The notes: generated by a model not told the origin, from the letters alone. Positions 26,120 to 34,870 are shown, counted from the first letter of the stretch. The stretch is DNA of 36,060 nt from Planctomycetia bacterium (GCA_030527205.1 JAUNBG010000034.1:1-36060); one strand, 5' to 3'. Program-made: numbers and translations.

Positions 26120-27514
26120 TTATTTGATCTCGTTTGAATCATTTTGCAGAAAATTGGAAAGAAAAGGAATATTATCTTCATCTAAAATCAGGTCGTTATT
26201 TGTTGCGGGATCAAGCGTTTCATTTTTTGTTCCGTGATCAATTTTGATGACAGGCGAAGCATATTCTTTTTTCTTTTGAATATTTTCGTTAACCTCTCCG
26301 GTCTGATATTGAGGAAATAAAAATTTATCGGAAATCAGCGGAATCAGATCTAATGAATCTTGATCAGAGGTCAATATAACGTTTTGGCCGATTTTGCGAA
26401 CTGTGCTCTTAACAATAACCTTCATGAATTCGTGACCAATCAATTTTAAGGTCGGAAAAACAATTACGGAAGCGATCAAAATTCCCGCTGCGATTGAAAT
26501 GGCCATATCGCTCAGTTTTCCGTGACGTTTTTTAACCAAAGGCCGATTCATTTCTTCTTTTCGATCAATTTGAGAACTCGGATTTTGAAGTTTGTTTTTA
26601 ACGACGCGAGTTATCCAAAGAGCGGAACAACCAATGAATTCAATTGGAAATGTTAAATAACCTGTTAAGGATTGTTTTTTCGCCAAAGGTTCGGTTTCTG
26701 TATAATCTTCCCAATAATATTCTTCGCGGTCTTGAGGCGTTATTGCCCGACCTAAAACGAGCGAAAGATAATAATCTTCTATTGAGTCTGTTTGAGCAAA
26801 AACAGAAGTTGACGAAACCGGTTCGGGCAAATCGATTCGATGAGTCGTTGTTTCGAATGAATCGGATAACGTTTCTGTGAGTTGTTCCTCAATATTGTCT
26901 GAATTGGATAAATTGTCCAAACTATTGTCCAGCTTGCCCAAATTGTTGTCCAAGTTGTTCAATATATCTGAGTTAATCAAATTGCCCAGATTGTCCGTGC
27001 TGTTCTGTTGAGAATCGTCCTTCGAAAGCAATTCATTTTGAATTTCGGATTTTTTTTCGTCAAAATGAGGAATTTTCTCGGTCTGCCAGAAAGACCGAGC
27101 TTTGGACATTGCTGAAAATGAATTGGCGCTGTTCAAATCAAATGATCGTTGCTCTTTGGATAAACGGTTTGCATTCGTCGAAATTCGTTTGGGGATAAGA
27201 GAAGAATGCTGCTGATTGCCCCAGGAGATTTGTTTGGGAATAAGAGCGGAACGTCCTTTTTTCGAAACGAAACGATTTTTATTTTCGTTAAGCAAAATAT
27301 CTTTCTTTTCCGAAGAAACGGTTTGAGTATTTCGGTCGGCAAAGAAACGCTCAAGAAAATCTTGAAATTCTTCTTGAACGATTAATAACGCATTTTGCAA
27401 AAATGGTTCGTTATTCAATCGGTCTTCAAGCTGTAAACGCTCATCGTTTTGAAGCGTTCCGCAAAGATAACGCAGCAATTTTTTTCGATCCGATTCGTTT
27501 ACAGCTTTTTTCAT
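26120..27514 (-). CDS. Putative membrane-anchored anti-sigma protein
   Basis: This 464-residue protein starts with a short helical domain (about 1-60, ESDRKKLLRYLCGTLQNDER) like the N-terminal sigma-binding part of ECF anti-sigma factors, without a zinc His-X3-Cys-X2-Cys motif. A long polar linker follows, with an Asn/Leu/Asp repeat zone at about 168-210. One membrane helix lies near 337-355, and the C-terminal part of about 110 residues would be outside the cytoplasm. The gene starts 13 nt after the ECF sigma factor stop codon, which is the main support for the role. The N-terminus also resembles planctomycete proteins annotated only as hypothetical. No clear ribosome binding site precedes the ATG, so it may be translationally coupled to the sigma gene. 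Confidence 0.6.
   Translation of the reverse strand: MKKAVNESDRKKLLRYLCGTLQNDERLQLEDRLNNEPFLQNALLIVQEEFQDFLERFFADRNTQTVSSEKKDILLNENKNRFVSKKGRSALIPKQISWGNQQHSSLIPKRISTNANRLSKEQRSFDLNSANSFSAMSKARSFWQTEKIPHFDEKKSEIQNELLSKDDSQQNSTDNLGNLINSDILNNLDNNLGKLDNSLDNLSNSDNIEEQLTETLSDSFETTTHRIDLPEPVSSTSVFAQTDSIEDYYLSLVLGRAITPQDREEYYWEDYTETEPLAKKQSLTGYLTFPIEFIGCSALWITRVVKNKLQNPSSQIDRKEEMNRPLVKKRHGKLSDMAISIAAGILIASVIVFPTLKLIGHEFMKVIVKSTVRKIGQNVILTSDQDSLDLIPLISDKFLFPQYQTGEVNENIQKKKEYASPVIKIDHGTKNETLDPATNNDLILDEDNIPFLSNFLQNDSNEIK
26900..26975 (-). repeat. Degenerate short tandem repeat encoding an Asn-Leu-rich zone
   Basis: The region encodes repeated N-L-X-X-L-like units (NLGNLINSDILNNLDNNLGK). In DNA this is a run of imperfect TTGTCCAA-like 8-12-nt units on the plus strand. 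It lies in the linker of the putative anti-sigma protein and is prone to slippage. Confidence 0.6.
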
Positions 27515-27527
27515 TGATTGTTAATAA

Positions 27528-28187
27528 TTAACTAACTTGTTTCAATCGAAAGTCTTCTTGACCCGATTTTGTCAAATAATGATTTAATTTTTTCAACGCA
27601 TGATAAAGATTCGTTTTGACGGTTCCAAAAGGAATCCCCAAATGAATTGCGGCCTCTCGATATTTCATTCCCTGAAAATAAATAAGCTGAAGCGTTATTT
27701 TTAACTTTTCCGGGAGTTGGTTGACCGCTTCTCGAATTATATCTTTGTTTTCATTTTTGATGGCCGTTTCCAAGGGATCAGGAGAAGAGCCAACAAGGAT
27801 TTTCCGTATTGGAACATTGTCAACTTCCGAATCATTGATTTGAGGAATTTCCAGACTAAAAACAGGTTGTCGCCGTTTTTTGCGTTGGAAATCAATTGCC
27901 TGATTGGTTGCAATTCGAAAAATCCAAGGATGAACCCGATTTCCTTCTCTGAATTGATCAATTTTTACTAAAACCAACAGAAAGGTTTGCTGAAAAATGT
28001 CTTCTGCCGTTTCGCGATTTCCCAAAAAACGAAACAAATAGCGCAAAAGTTGTTTTTCATATCGTTGAATGAGCTCAGAAAAATAGTCCAAATTATTCGT
28101 TGCTCGATATTCAAGCAAAAGTTTTTCGTCGGAATAAGTTAATAAGGCGTCAAAGTCGTTTGGGGGCAGGTTGACAATGCGATTCAT
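27528..28187 (-). CDS. ECF-type RNA polymerase sigma-70 family factor
   Basis: This 219-residue protein has sigma region 2 at about 35-110 (YFSELIQRYEKQLLRYLFRF, ETAEDIFQQTFL, HPWIFRIATNQAIDFQRKKRR) and sigma region 4 at about 152-208 (LPEKLKITLQLIYFQGMKY, then the helix-turn-helix AAIHLGIPFGTVKTNLYHA). The two are joined by a linker without region 3, as in ECF sigma factors. It directs RNA polymerase to a specific promoter set; the regulon is unknown. The gene sits 13 nt before the putative membrane anti-sigma gene, the usual arrangement for signal-controlled ECF factors. The region upstream is a 760-nt gap that must hold its promoter. Confidence 0.93.
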   Translation of the reverse strand: MNRIVNLPPNDFDALLTYSDEKLLLEYRATNNLDYFSELIQRYEKQLLRYLFRFLGNRETAEDIFQQTFLLVLVKIDQFREGNRVHPWIFRIATNQAIDFQRKKRRQPVFSLEIPQINDSEVDNVPIRKILVGSSPDPLETAIKNENKDIIREAVNQLPEKLKITLQLIYFQGMKYREAAIHLGIPFGTVKTNLYHALKKLNHYLTKSGQEDFRLKQVS

Positions 28188-28950
28188 TTCAGTTCCAAAA
28201 TTCTAAGATGCAACTTAAATGAACGATTCATTGTATAATTCAATAGGGTTGACAATATTTCAAAAGTCAATCGCTTAATTTTCAACAAGTTTGAACAAAT
28301 TTGTTTTTGCCAAAGGGCTCAAATATGAAACGTCATTGAAAATGAATTGGATTAAGTGTTGCAAAAAACAATAAAATCATTCTTATTTAAAAAGACATCC
28401 TTGATGTATTATAATAAAAAAACCAAAAAACGATAAAGTCGAAAATCATTATTATCGTTAAAATTTGTCAAAAAATTTTTTCTCCTGAAAGATATTGATA
28501 ATTCAGGAAAAATACGGTTTTTGGGCGAAATGATTTCGTTCAATAGATAAACCAGAGACGAAACGTCATCCTTAACGTTTGAAATTTTTTTATTATGAAA
28601 AACTTCGGTCTCTTTTTGAGAATTTCCATTATTGTATGCGAGTTTTATATTTTTGGCGACAGAAAAAACAAAAACTTTAAGAAAATTTTTCATTTTTTAA
28701 AAGTTTTTGATATTTTTTAATATTTTATGAACAAATTGGCAGATTTGACTGGCGTCGAAAGAAAATTATTGTTAAAATTCTTCAACTCTTATTTCGCTTT
28801 TAACCGTTTTGAGGAATCATTCCCAATCGGTTTTTTATGATTAGACTCAAGACTGTTGAAAATTCCAAATTGCTGCAAAAGATGTCCGAAGTTTCAAACG
28901 TCCTGAATATAACATAAACTAATGCAACTATAATATAATTTGCGAGACCA
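28188..28950. other. AT-rich intergenic region between divergent sigma and PEGA genes
   Basis: These 763 nt lie between divergent genes and hold both promoters. On the plus strand two overlapping TATAAT boxes (28929-28939) lie just before the PEGA gene but lack a clear -35 element. On the minus strand TATACAAT lies about 50 nt upstream of the sigma gene start, with TTGTCA at short spacing. No copy of the R repeat or RNA gene was recognised. Confidence 0.45.
28409..28693 (-). CDS. Doubtful small ORF, hypothetical
   Basis: This 94-codon frame starts with ATG and a weak hydrophobic stretch (FLKVFVFSVAK), followed by polar Asn/Lys/Ser-rich sequence. There is no ribosome binding site, no family signature, and the local DNA is AT-rich enough for chance ORFs. 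It is listed only because it is the longest frame in a long gap. Confidence 0.15.
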   Translation of the reverse strand: MKNFLKVFVFSVAKNIKLAYNNGNSQKETEVFHNKKISNVKDDVSSLVYLLNEIISPKNRIFPELSISFRRKNFLTNFNDNNDFRLYRFLVFLL

Positions 28951-29415
28951 ATGCTTAAAAAGACTGTTTTAACGGGAATAATCGTCTTAATAACTTTTAT
29001 TCTCTTTTTGGAATGCGGCTGCAATAGCGTTCGGCGACGTTTGACCATAACGTCAGAACCGGAAGGGGCGACGGTTTATTTGAATGATCGGGAAATTGGC
29101 AAAACGCCCATTTCGCAAAATATCATTTATTCTGGAACCTATAAAGTCCGTTGTTCCAAAGATTCTTATGCAACGCAAACCGTTATGCATGACGTCAGAA
29201 GCCCTTGGTATCTTTGGCCTGGAGTTGACTTCTTTTCGGAAAATTTCGTTCCTGGCGAGATTTGCGATCAACAGAAGTGTCATATTGTTCTTCAACCGGA
29301 AAGAATGATTCCTGCTGAAGAATTGCTTGAAAACGCCAATCAACTCCGAAATGAAGCCCAAAACAATGGAACCCTTCAAAGTTATCAAAATGTCCCTTTT
29401 TATCAAACCAATTGA
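28951..29415 (+). CDS. PEGA-domain protein, probable lipoprotein
   Basis: This 154-residue protein has a hydrophobic N-terminus ending FLECGC, so Cys24 (or Cys22) may be lipidated, although the lipobox is not canonical. The PEGA domain follows directly (about 30-75): LTITSEPEGATVYLNDREIG, then KTPIS and a GTYKVRC strand. PEGA domains are small beta folds found in surface-layer and envelope proteins. The C-terminal 50 residues are helical and polar. It probably sits at the envelope facing the periplasm. The methyltransferase gene begins 163 nt downstream on the same strand; a functional link between them is not evident. Confidence 0.8.
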   Translation: MLKKTVLTGIIVLITFILFLECGCNSVRRRLTITSEPEGATVYLNDREIGKTPISQNIIYSGTYKVRCSKDSYATQTVMHDVRSPWYLWPGVDFFSENFVPGEICDQQKCHIVLQPERMIPAEELLENANQLRNEAQNNGTLQSYQNVPFYQTN

Positions 29416-29578
29416 AAAGGGCTAATTCTCTGGTTTTGCCGCAAATTGAAAAATTTTATTCAATCGAAAAGACAGAATTCAAACATTCTTCTTCCATTAA
29501 ATTAAAAGAAGTAAAAATCAATAATTCAAAAATTTCAACAACGCAAAATAAACTGTTAAATTTTAAAAGAAAGAAAAA

Positions 29579-30436
29579 ATGTCGATTCAAGGTTTGAACA
29601 TTATTGGCGAATCCATTAACGATTCGGTTCCTTCGACGCATCAGTTTTACGAAGAAAATCAATGGGATTCGATTAGCGAGTTGGCTCATTTTCAAGAAGA
29701 AAATGGAGCCGCTTATCTTGATGTCAATGTTGGAACTCGACCGTTGGAGGTTATGCAAAAGGCGGTTGAAACCGTTTTAACCGCGTCGAAACTTCCGCTT
29801 TCGATTGACTCGCCTGATTATGATATTGCAAAAACCGGATTGAATTGTTATGATTCGAAACGCGGAAAGCCGATTTTGAATTCCATTTCTCCTTTGCGAA
29901 CTCAAATGTTTGATCTCTATTCGATTCTTCCGTTTCGTCCAATTCTTTTGATTTCGGAATTTCTTGACGAAAACGGAAACGGTCAACCTTGTCGAACGGC
30001 TGACGAAACTTTTCAAGCGGCTCAACAGCTTTTTAATAAAGCGAAAGAATATGGCATTCCGAACGAAGATATGATTTTTGACCCTGGAATCGCTCCAATC
30101 GGAACCGATTTTGAGGGAAATCTTGCCCGACTCATCGGGGCGTTAAAGAAAATTCAGGATACTCCTGAAATGAACGGGGTTCATGCTTCGGTCGGATTAA
30201 GCAATTTTACTGTTATGCTTCCGGCGCGAACCAAATCGGGCGAACTCGTTAAAGGCCCTTTGGAAAGCGCCTTTTTGACAATCGCGATGCCGCTTGGACT
30301 TGATTTTGTGATTGGCTCGGTTAAACGCCATTATGAACTGCTTGAGGCGGATCATCCTGCTATGCAATGCGTTTCCGACTGCATTAAATTGGGCGGATTT
30401 GAATCGTTAAGCCGCGTTCGCCAATTTTACAAATAG
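29579..30436 (+). CDS. Pterin-binding (methyltetrahydrofolate:corrinoid-type) methyltransferase
   Basis: This 285-residue TIM-barrel protein has the pterin-binding family motifs in order: NIIGESIND near the start, GAAYLDVNVGTRP (43-55), a SIDSPDYDIAKTGL strand, PILNSIS, and FDPGIAPIGTD. It resembles the methyltransferases that move the methyl group of methyltetrahydrofolate to a corrinoid protein (AcsE-like) and the pterin domain of MetH, more than FolP dihydropteroate synthase. The length fits a stand-alone methyltransferase. No corrinoid protein, CO dehydrogenase or methionine synthase gene is in the window, so the partner is unknown. A purine-rich AAAGAAAG precedes the ATG. It converges on the DUF1080 gene. 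Confidence 0.85.
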   Translation: MSIQGLNIIGESINDSVPSTHQFYEENQWDSISELAHFQEENGAAYLDVNVGTRPLEVMQKAVETVLTASKLPLSIDSPDYDIAKTGLNCYDSKRGKPILNSISPLRTQMFDLYSILPFRPILLISEFLDENGNGQPCRTADETFQAAQQLFNKAKEYGIPNEDMIFDPGIAPIGTDFEGNLARLIGALKKIQDTPEMNGVHASVGLSNFTVMLPARTKSGELVKGPLESAFLTIAMPLGLDFVIGSVKRHYELLEADHPAMQCVSDCIKLGGFESLSRVRQFYK

Positions 30437-30489
30437 ATAAACATTCAACAAACAGATAATCGATCAACAAATCATTGGCCTCATGAAAA

Positions 30490-30527
30490 CAGCATTCTTT
30501 GATTAAAAGCGTTCAATTTGAATGCTG
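30490..30527. terminator. Bidirectional terminator between convergent genes
   Basis: CAGCATTC (30490-30497) and GAATGCTG (30520-30527) form a perfect 8-bp stem over a 22-nt loop. The right arm overlaps the last codons of the DUF1080 gene. No strong T run follows on the plus strand, so efficiency is uncertain. Confidence 0.5.
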
Positions 30528-31250
30528 CTCATTATTAATCAATCGGTAACGAATGTTGCGGATTTGACCGCTTGTAACCCAACTGGAAAAGCCGATCGGT
30601 TTGCAATATTCGACTTCGATTCGCGTCGAAAGAAGATGATCTTCGAGGGGAACGTTGATTACTTCCTGATCGTCGATCCAAACGATAATTCGATCAGGAA
30701 CAACCAGAATGCGAAATTTATACCAAATTTTATCTTTGAATGCGAGATATTTGGAATAAGAATTTTCCGAAGCGTCAAATCCGTCAATACAGGAAATTCC
30801 GACAACGGTTCCTCCCCAGCCGCCGTTAATAAAAGAGCAGAAAGTTTCCCCAACGGGAAAAGTCAGCGCGGCAAAAAAATCGACCCCAGACATTCGTCGG
30901 GCTTCATATTCGATTTCATAATTCATTTGCGGAAACGGTTCCCCTTCCTTCTCATAACGAATCGCGGTTCCCATAACTCCTGTTCCAAGTTGAATCGCTT
31001 CGTCAACGACTTCTATTTTTCCGCCGCCGACAAATCCGGAATCAACCCAGGGAGTTAACGATTTGCCGTCAAAAAGCGAAATCCATTCCTTCGCCTCATC
31101 GACCTCTTCCGTCTTTTGAGTCTGTTGATCATTATTCTGATTTTCGGTTTGTAAATCTTCGGAATTCGAAAAATCCAACGAAAAACTTGATGGGATTCCG
31201 AACAAAAGAAAAAGAAAGAGAAAAACGGTCACAAAATAATGGTTCATCAT
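30513..31250 (-). CDS. Secreted DUF1080 (3-keto-disaccharide hydrolase family) protein
   Basis: This 245-residue protein has a signal peptide to about residue 24 (FLFLFLLFGIPSSFSL), an Asp/Glu/Gln-rich linker, and then a concanavalin-like DUF1080 domain starting EWISLFDGKSLTPWVDSG (about 55) and ending GQIRNIRYRLI. DUF1080 proteins are very common in planctomycetes and act outside the cytoplasm on, or bind, modified sugars. The start was set at the double ATG at 31250, preceded by AAGAG, because the longer frame would bury the signal peptide behind 39 polar residues. The gene is alone on its strand between the methyltransferase gene and DUF1559 cassette 2. Confidence 0.85.
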   Translation of the reverse strand: MMNHYFVTVFLFLFLLFGIPSSFSLDFSNSEDLQTENQNNDQQTQKTEEVDEAKEWISLFDGKSLTPWVDSGFVGGGKIEVVDEAIQLGTGVMGTAIRYEKEGEPFPQMNYEIEYEARRMSGVDFFAALTFPVGETFCSFINGGWGGTVVGISCIDGFDASENSYSKYLAFKDKIWYKFRILVVPDRIIVWIDDQEVINVPLEDHLLSTRIEVEYCKPIGFSSWVTSGQIRNIRYRLINNEQHSN

Positions 31251-31528
31251 ATAACTCTTTTCGATTGGTTGGGGCTGACTTTGAGACTTAACATTTGCAA
31301 ACCGGGCAAGATTCCATTTGATCTGTTTGCTCGTTTTAACAAAAAATGAGTCACTTAATATCAACAAAATAACAAAAAAAACCGATAATTCAACTGGTTT
31401 AACAAAATTTTTACAAATTCAACAAAAAATAATATTCTTTTGCTTGCTTTTTTTAATATTTCTGGTTAAAATGAGTCAAAAGTGTTCGTTTGTCATTTAT
31501 ATAACGTTTTTTCCATATTGTTTTACTC

Positions 31529-31550
31529 GACTGAGAAAAGTTCATCAGTC
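31529..31550 (+). promoter_or_regulatory. Hairpin with T run in the 5' leader of DUF1559 cassette 2
   Basis: GACTGA (31529-31534) and TCAGTC (31545-31550) form a 6-bp stem with a 10-nt loop, followed by AGAAAAATTTTTTT. It lies about 30 nt before the gene and could act as a leader attenuator, or be chance in AT-rich DNA. Confidence 0.35.
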
Positions 31551-31582
31551 AGAAAAATTTTTTTCCTCTGGAGGTGATTAAA

Positions 31583-32650
31583 ATGAAACATCATTTGTTT
31601 TTTGAGAATGTTAAAATGGAGGGGGGGGGCAAATTGCGATCTTCTCGTGGATTCACTTTGGTCGAATTGCTTGTTGTTATTGCCATTATTGGTATTTTAA
31701 TTGGTCTTTTGCTTCCCGCTGTTCAAGCAGCTCGGGAAGCGGCGCGTCGAATGCAGTGCACGAACAATCTAAAACAGTTCGGGTTGGCATTTCATACTTA
31801 TCATGATGTCAACAATTCTTTAATGGCTGGACTTCGCGGCGCCAATGGAATTACCTGGGCTTTTTCTGTTTTCCCGTTTATCGAACAGCTCGCTCTTTCT
31901 GAAATTGTTGATCATACGGTTGGTTACAGTACGGCTCCCAATACGCAGCTTTTCCGTGCCGACACTCGAGTTTCCATGTTCAGCTGCCCAAGCGACGATG
32001 TAAATGCAATTGTTCCCGATGGGGATACAACATCGCTTTATCGCGGTAAAACGCTTCATAATTATATGATCAGTGTTGGAAGTACTGCGCTCTTCGATAC
32101 AATCGGTTGGCAGAATACGCCAAGTTGGTGGGTTCCGAAGCTTGAAGTAAACGGAGTTGCCGAACATCATGGCGCCTTTTTCGGCGGTCATTATGCTTCT
32201 GGCAATGGGCATTATCAGAGTTGGTCTTCCGCTTCTGACGGTTTGTCCAATACTGCGATCATGTCCGAAGTCAAAGTTGGTCCATTTGGCCCGACTCAAT
32301 CTTCCGGAACCATTCGTCAGGATACGCGCGGCATTCTTTGGCGATCATGCTTGACTCCGTTCTATACTCATTATAATGGACCAAATTCTGCTTTTCATGA
32401 CAAAATGTGGTATGACTATTGCCGTTGCGCGAAAGACAACCCGAAATATCCTTGTCAAGATTATTATCATAAACTTACCAACGGGTCTGCTCAAACTGAC
32501 GTCGCATGGATTTCTGCGCGAAGTAATCATCCCGGCGGGGTCAACTGTGCCTTTGGCGACGGCTCGGTCCATTTCTTCAGCGATACCATCAATATTGATG
32601 TTTGGCGAGCAATCGGTTCGACCCAAGGCGGCGAAGCGATTCAAATGTAA
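31583..32650 (+). CDS. DUF1559 prepilin-like protein, cassette 2
   Basis: This 355-residue DUF1559 protein has a 23-residue leader that contains VKMEGGGK and ends at Gly23, followed by F24-T-L-V-E28 and a long hydrophobic helix. The [18 protein letters not shown] signature and the C-terminal H-X9-DG motif (His316, Asp-Gly 326-327) are present. ATG at 31583 is preceded by CTGGAGGTGATTAAA, a near-ideal ribosome binding site; a GTG 9 nt upstream overlaps that site and was rejected. A run of nine G (31621-31629) lies in the leader, at the same place relative to GTTAAAATGG as in the other two genes. The leader sequence differs otherwise, so this is a more distant paralogue. A hairpin and a lipoprotein gene follow. 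Confidence 0.93.
   Translation: MKHHLFFENVKMEGGGKLRSSRGFTLVELLVVIAIIGILIGLLLPAVQAAREAARRMQCTNNLKQFGLAFHTYHDVNNSLMAGLRGANGITWAFSVFPFIEQLALSEIVDHTVGYSTAPNTQLFRADTRVSMFSCPSDDVNAIVPDGDTTSLYRGKTLHNYMISVGSTALFDTIGWQNTPSWWVPKLEVNGVAEHHGAFFGGHYASGNGHYQSWSSASDGLSNTAIMSEVKVGPFGPTQSSGTIRQDTRGILWRSCLTPFYTHYNGPNSAFHDKMWYDYCRCAKDNPKYPCQDYYHKLTNGSAQTDVAWISARSNHPGGVNCAFGDGSVHFFSDTINIDVWRAIGSTQGGEAIQM
31621..31629 (+). repeat. Homopolymeric G tract (9 G) in the prepilin leader, cassette 2
   Basis: Nine G follow TTAAAATGGA within codons 13-16 of the DUF1559 gene. The reading frame is intact at this length. Confidence 0.85.
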
Positions 32651-32690
32651 TTTGCTTCCTGCTCTTTTATGGATTTTCTGAAGCTTTTCT

Positions 32691-32742
32691 TTGGGTTTGA
32701 TTTTGATCTGTTTTTTTTGACTCGGATTATGATCAAACCCAA
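32691..32742 (+). terminator. Hairpin between DUF1559 and lipoprotein genes, cassette 2
   Basis: TTGGGTTTGAT (32691-32701) and ATCAAACCCAA (32732-32742) are perfect 11-nt arms with a 30-nt loop that contains a T8 run; TTTATTTC follows. It starts 41 nt after the DUF1559 stop and matches in position the hairpins of the other two cassettes. Confidence 0.6.
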
Positions 32743-32899
32743 TTTATTTCTCCAACAACGCGGATTCAAATCCTCAAACCGTCTTTTGCTTGACTTTCCG
32801 ATTCAGCAACGTTGAATGATTGTTCCCGATTAGATAATGAATTTTGTTGAGTATAAAGATATTTGTGTTAAAATACAAGAAAAATAAGAGAAATTAATT

Positions 32900-33361
32900 A
32901 TGGTACGATATTGTGTTTTGAGTTTTTGTGCTCTCGGTTTGCTTTTAATGACCGGTTGTATGTTTGATGAAGGGCGAAGCGATGTTTCCGGAACGGTTAC
33001 GCTTGACGGTCAACCGTTGACTTTGGGGATGATTCATTTTGACCCTGTTGATCCCCCCAAGGAAAAATCGATTGTCAGCGGCGTTACGCAAATCGAAAAT
33101 GGCGCTTATAAAATTACTGGTCCCAAACTTGGACTTCTGCCCGGAAAATATAAGGTTTGGATTCAATCAGAACTTTTAAAAGACAAAAATGGAAATCTTG
33201 TCAATCCAGACGATGTTAAAGATATGAAAGTCAATCCTGCTGGTTTGATTAATGAAAACTTAATTCCCCCTGAATATGGTCCAGGAGGCGAAAATTTCCT
33301 CGAAATCAAACAAAAAGGAAAAATCGAATATAATTTGGATATAAAAACGAATAAAGAATAA
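32900..33361 (+). CDS. Small lipoprotein with carboxypeptidase-regulatory-like fold, cassette 2
   Basis: This 153-residue protein has a signal ending LLLMTGC, with Cys20 as the likely lipid site. The mature part opens with DVSGTVTLDGQPLTLGMIHF, the beta-sandwich pattern shared by planctomycete lipoproteins linked to DUF1559 genes, and later has PGKYKVWI, also seen in cassette 3 (EGKYKVCI). The ribosome binding site is weak (AAGAGA). The gene starts 249 nt after the DUF1559 gene, with a hairpin between. The function is unknown; an outer- or inner-membrane-anchored partner of the DUF1559 protein is the natural guess from repeated co-occurrence. Confidence 0.85.
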   Translation: MVRYCVLSFCALGLLLMTGCMFDEGRSDVSGTVTLDGQPLTLGMIHFDPVDPPKEKSIVSGVTQIENGAYKITGPKLGLLPGKYKVWIQSELLKDKNGNLVNPDDVKDMKVNPAGLINENLIPPEYGPGGENFLEIKQKGKIEYNLDIKTNKE

Positions 33362-34033
33362 CTTTTGACTTGAGAGTTGTTCGTTGAATTTGACTTTCAA
33401 TTTATTTTTGGCTGTTCTTAAATCTGTTTTTCCGTTTGCGGGATAAAAAGGTTACTCTTTGAGTTCTTTTTGCTCTTTAAGACGATTAACAATGAGAATG
33501 GCCTTTTTTTTGGCCATAAACTTATTTCGCCAAAAATTCCCGTTCACGGAAACTTCGTCGAATTCAAAAAATAGCGCCCGCGGTTTAAATAGACAGCGTT
33601 TTCCCCTATTTCTATAATGATATTGGAAATTTTCGCGCAGCGACGCGGCGGCAGAAACGCAATGAGGCTTTTCTTTTTGGATATTGCGATTTCGTCGTTA
33701 ATTTAAATCGCTTTAAAACGGCGTTTTCATTTACAAATATTCGTTTCCGTCGCTCGTTTGGGAGAGTTTTTATTCTCTTCGCCGCGCCGTTGCACGAAAA
33801 TCCTTTTTTAAAAAGAATTTCGAACTCGATCGCGCAAAAGGAAAAAATCGTTGTGAACGGATACGCCCAAAGATTATTGATTAAGCAATTTCAAGAAATA
33901 TCGAATCCGCGAGGGGCAGGAATGCGATTGCGGAATGGAACGTCGTTACAGAGAGTCAATCGGGGTTAATCAATTTGATTGAGTTCAATTCATAACCCCA
34001 TCGATAATAAAACGCAGACGTTTTATTTCAGTT
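33362..34033. other. Long intergenic region between cassettes 2 and 3
   Basis: These 672 nt separate two convergent cassettes. No ORF with a ribosome binding site or family signature was found, and no RNA gene was recognised. One perfect palindrome ATGGCC-T8-GGCCAT lies at 33498-33517. Patches near 33555-33660 and 33770-33800 are clearly more GC-rich than the usual gaps of this window. Confidence 0.5.
33498..33517. terminator. ATGGCC-T8-GGCCAT palindrome
   Basis: A perfect 6-bp stem has a loop made only of eight T. The T run is in the loop and not after the stem, so it is not a standard terminator in either direction. It lies between convergent lipoprotein genes. Confidence 0.35.
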
Positions 34034-34513
34034 TTATTTCAATTCTTTGATTGATTCGCCGACATCGAATGACTTTTCTTCCATTTCCTTACCCGTAACG
34101 GTTATTTCAAACGGCGTTGAGTCGGCGCTGAAATACTGCATATCAACGGTTCTATATTCAACGCCGTCGGTACTGACCATTTCGCCATCGGCATTTTCGA
34201 TCTGTTCAACGCCTTCGGTTAGATTTTTCCAAATGCAGACTTTGTATTTTCCTTCCGGAACGCCTTCGTATCCGTAAGTCGATAAAGTCGCTTTTCCTTC
34301 GGAATTGGTCACGCCTGTCGCTTGATATTTGGAGTTTGAACCGTCAGCGCCAACAAAATTGACAATGGCGCCTTCCAACGGCTTGGCATCTTGGATCACG
34401 GAAACGACACACGGAACAAGCGGAGGCAAATCGGCTGGTCGAGATTGGCCCTTACAACCGGCAAAACCGATAATACCAAACATTAACGCAATAAAAGTAA
34501 CGATCTTTTTCAT
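34034..34513 (-). CDS. Small lipoprotein, cassette 3
   Basis: This 159-residue protein has a signal ending IIGFAGC, with Cys20 as the likely lipid site. The mature part shows a carboxypeptidase-regulatory-like beta sandwich: VVSVIQDAKPLEGAIVNFVG, TNSEGKATLSTYG, EGKYKVCIWK. It differs in sequence from the lipoproteins of cassettes 1 and 2 but has the same size, signal type, fold pattern and position behind a DUF1559 gene. A purine-rich GAAGAAAG lies upstream of the ATG. The function is unknown. Confidence 0.83.
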   Translation of the reverse strand: MKKIVTFIALMFGIIGFAGCKGQSRPADLPPLVPCVVSVIQDAKPLEGAIVNFVGADGSNSKYQATGVTNSEGKATLSTYGYEGVPEGKYKVCIWKNLTEGVEQIENADGEMVSTDGVEYRTVDMQYFSADSTPFEITVTGKEMEEKSFDVGESIKELK

Positions 34514-34813
34514 AAAGCGATCTTTCTTCTCTTTTTCTCCAGGGGAAGCCAGGAAACGTTCAAAAGTTTATTCGTTCTGACACGAAAACAATCTTGACTC
34601 AAACTGCTGATGACCGTTTTCCTTTTCTCATTTGTCGCTGCAAAACAGGAAAAATAAGTTCGGGAAACAATCATTTTTCTTTTCTCGTCCGAAAAATAAC
34701 TTGTCCTTTTGAATTTTGTTTCCTCAGCGTTTTAACGCCGCAACGAGATTAAAAAACGTTTGGCGTTTGAACCAAAAGAAAAAATCTTTTTTGGAACGAA
34801 AATAATTGGCTTT
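34514..34813. other. Spacer of cassette 3
   Basis: This 300-nt stretch lies between the cassette 3 hairpin and its lipoprotein gene. AACGCC (34734-34739) and GGCGTT (34762-34767) form a weak second inverted repeat. A promoter for independent lipoprotein expression may lie here, but none could be called with confidence. Confidence 0.4.
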
Positions 34814-34845
34814 CAATGATTTCATCGAACTCGACGAAATCATTG
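34814..34845 (-). terminator. Hairpin between DUF1559 and lipoprotein genes, cassette 3
   Basis: CAATGATTTC (34814-34823) and GAAATCATTG (34836-34845) form a perfect 10-bp stem, extended after one mismatch by a TCGA/TCGA pair. On the minus strand it lies 25 nt after the DUF1559 stop and is followed by an AT-rich ATTATTTT stretch. Confidence 0.6.
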
Positions 34846-34870
34846 ACGAACGCCAGATAAGTCAAAAAGA

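Noticed and set aside
28409..28693. Treating the 94-codon frame as a confident gene
   Set aside because: There is no ribosome binding site and the composition is AT-driven. It is kept only as a low-confidence entry.
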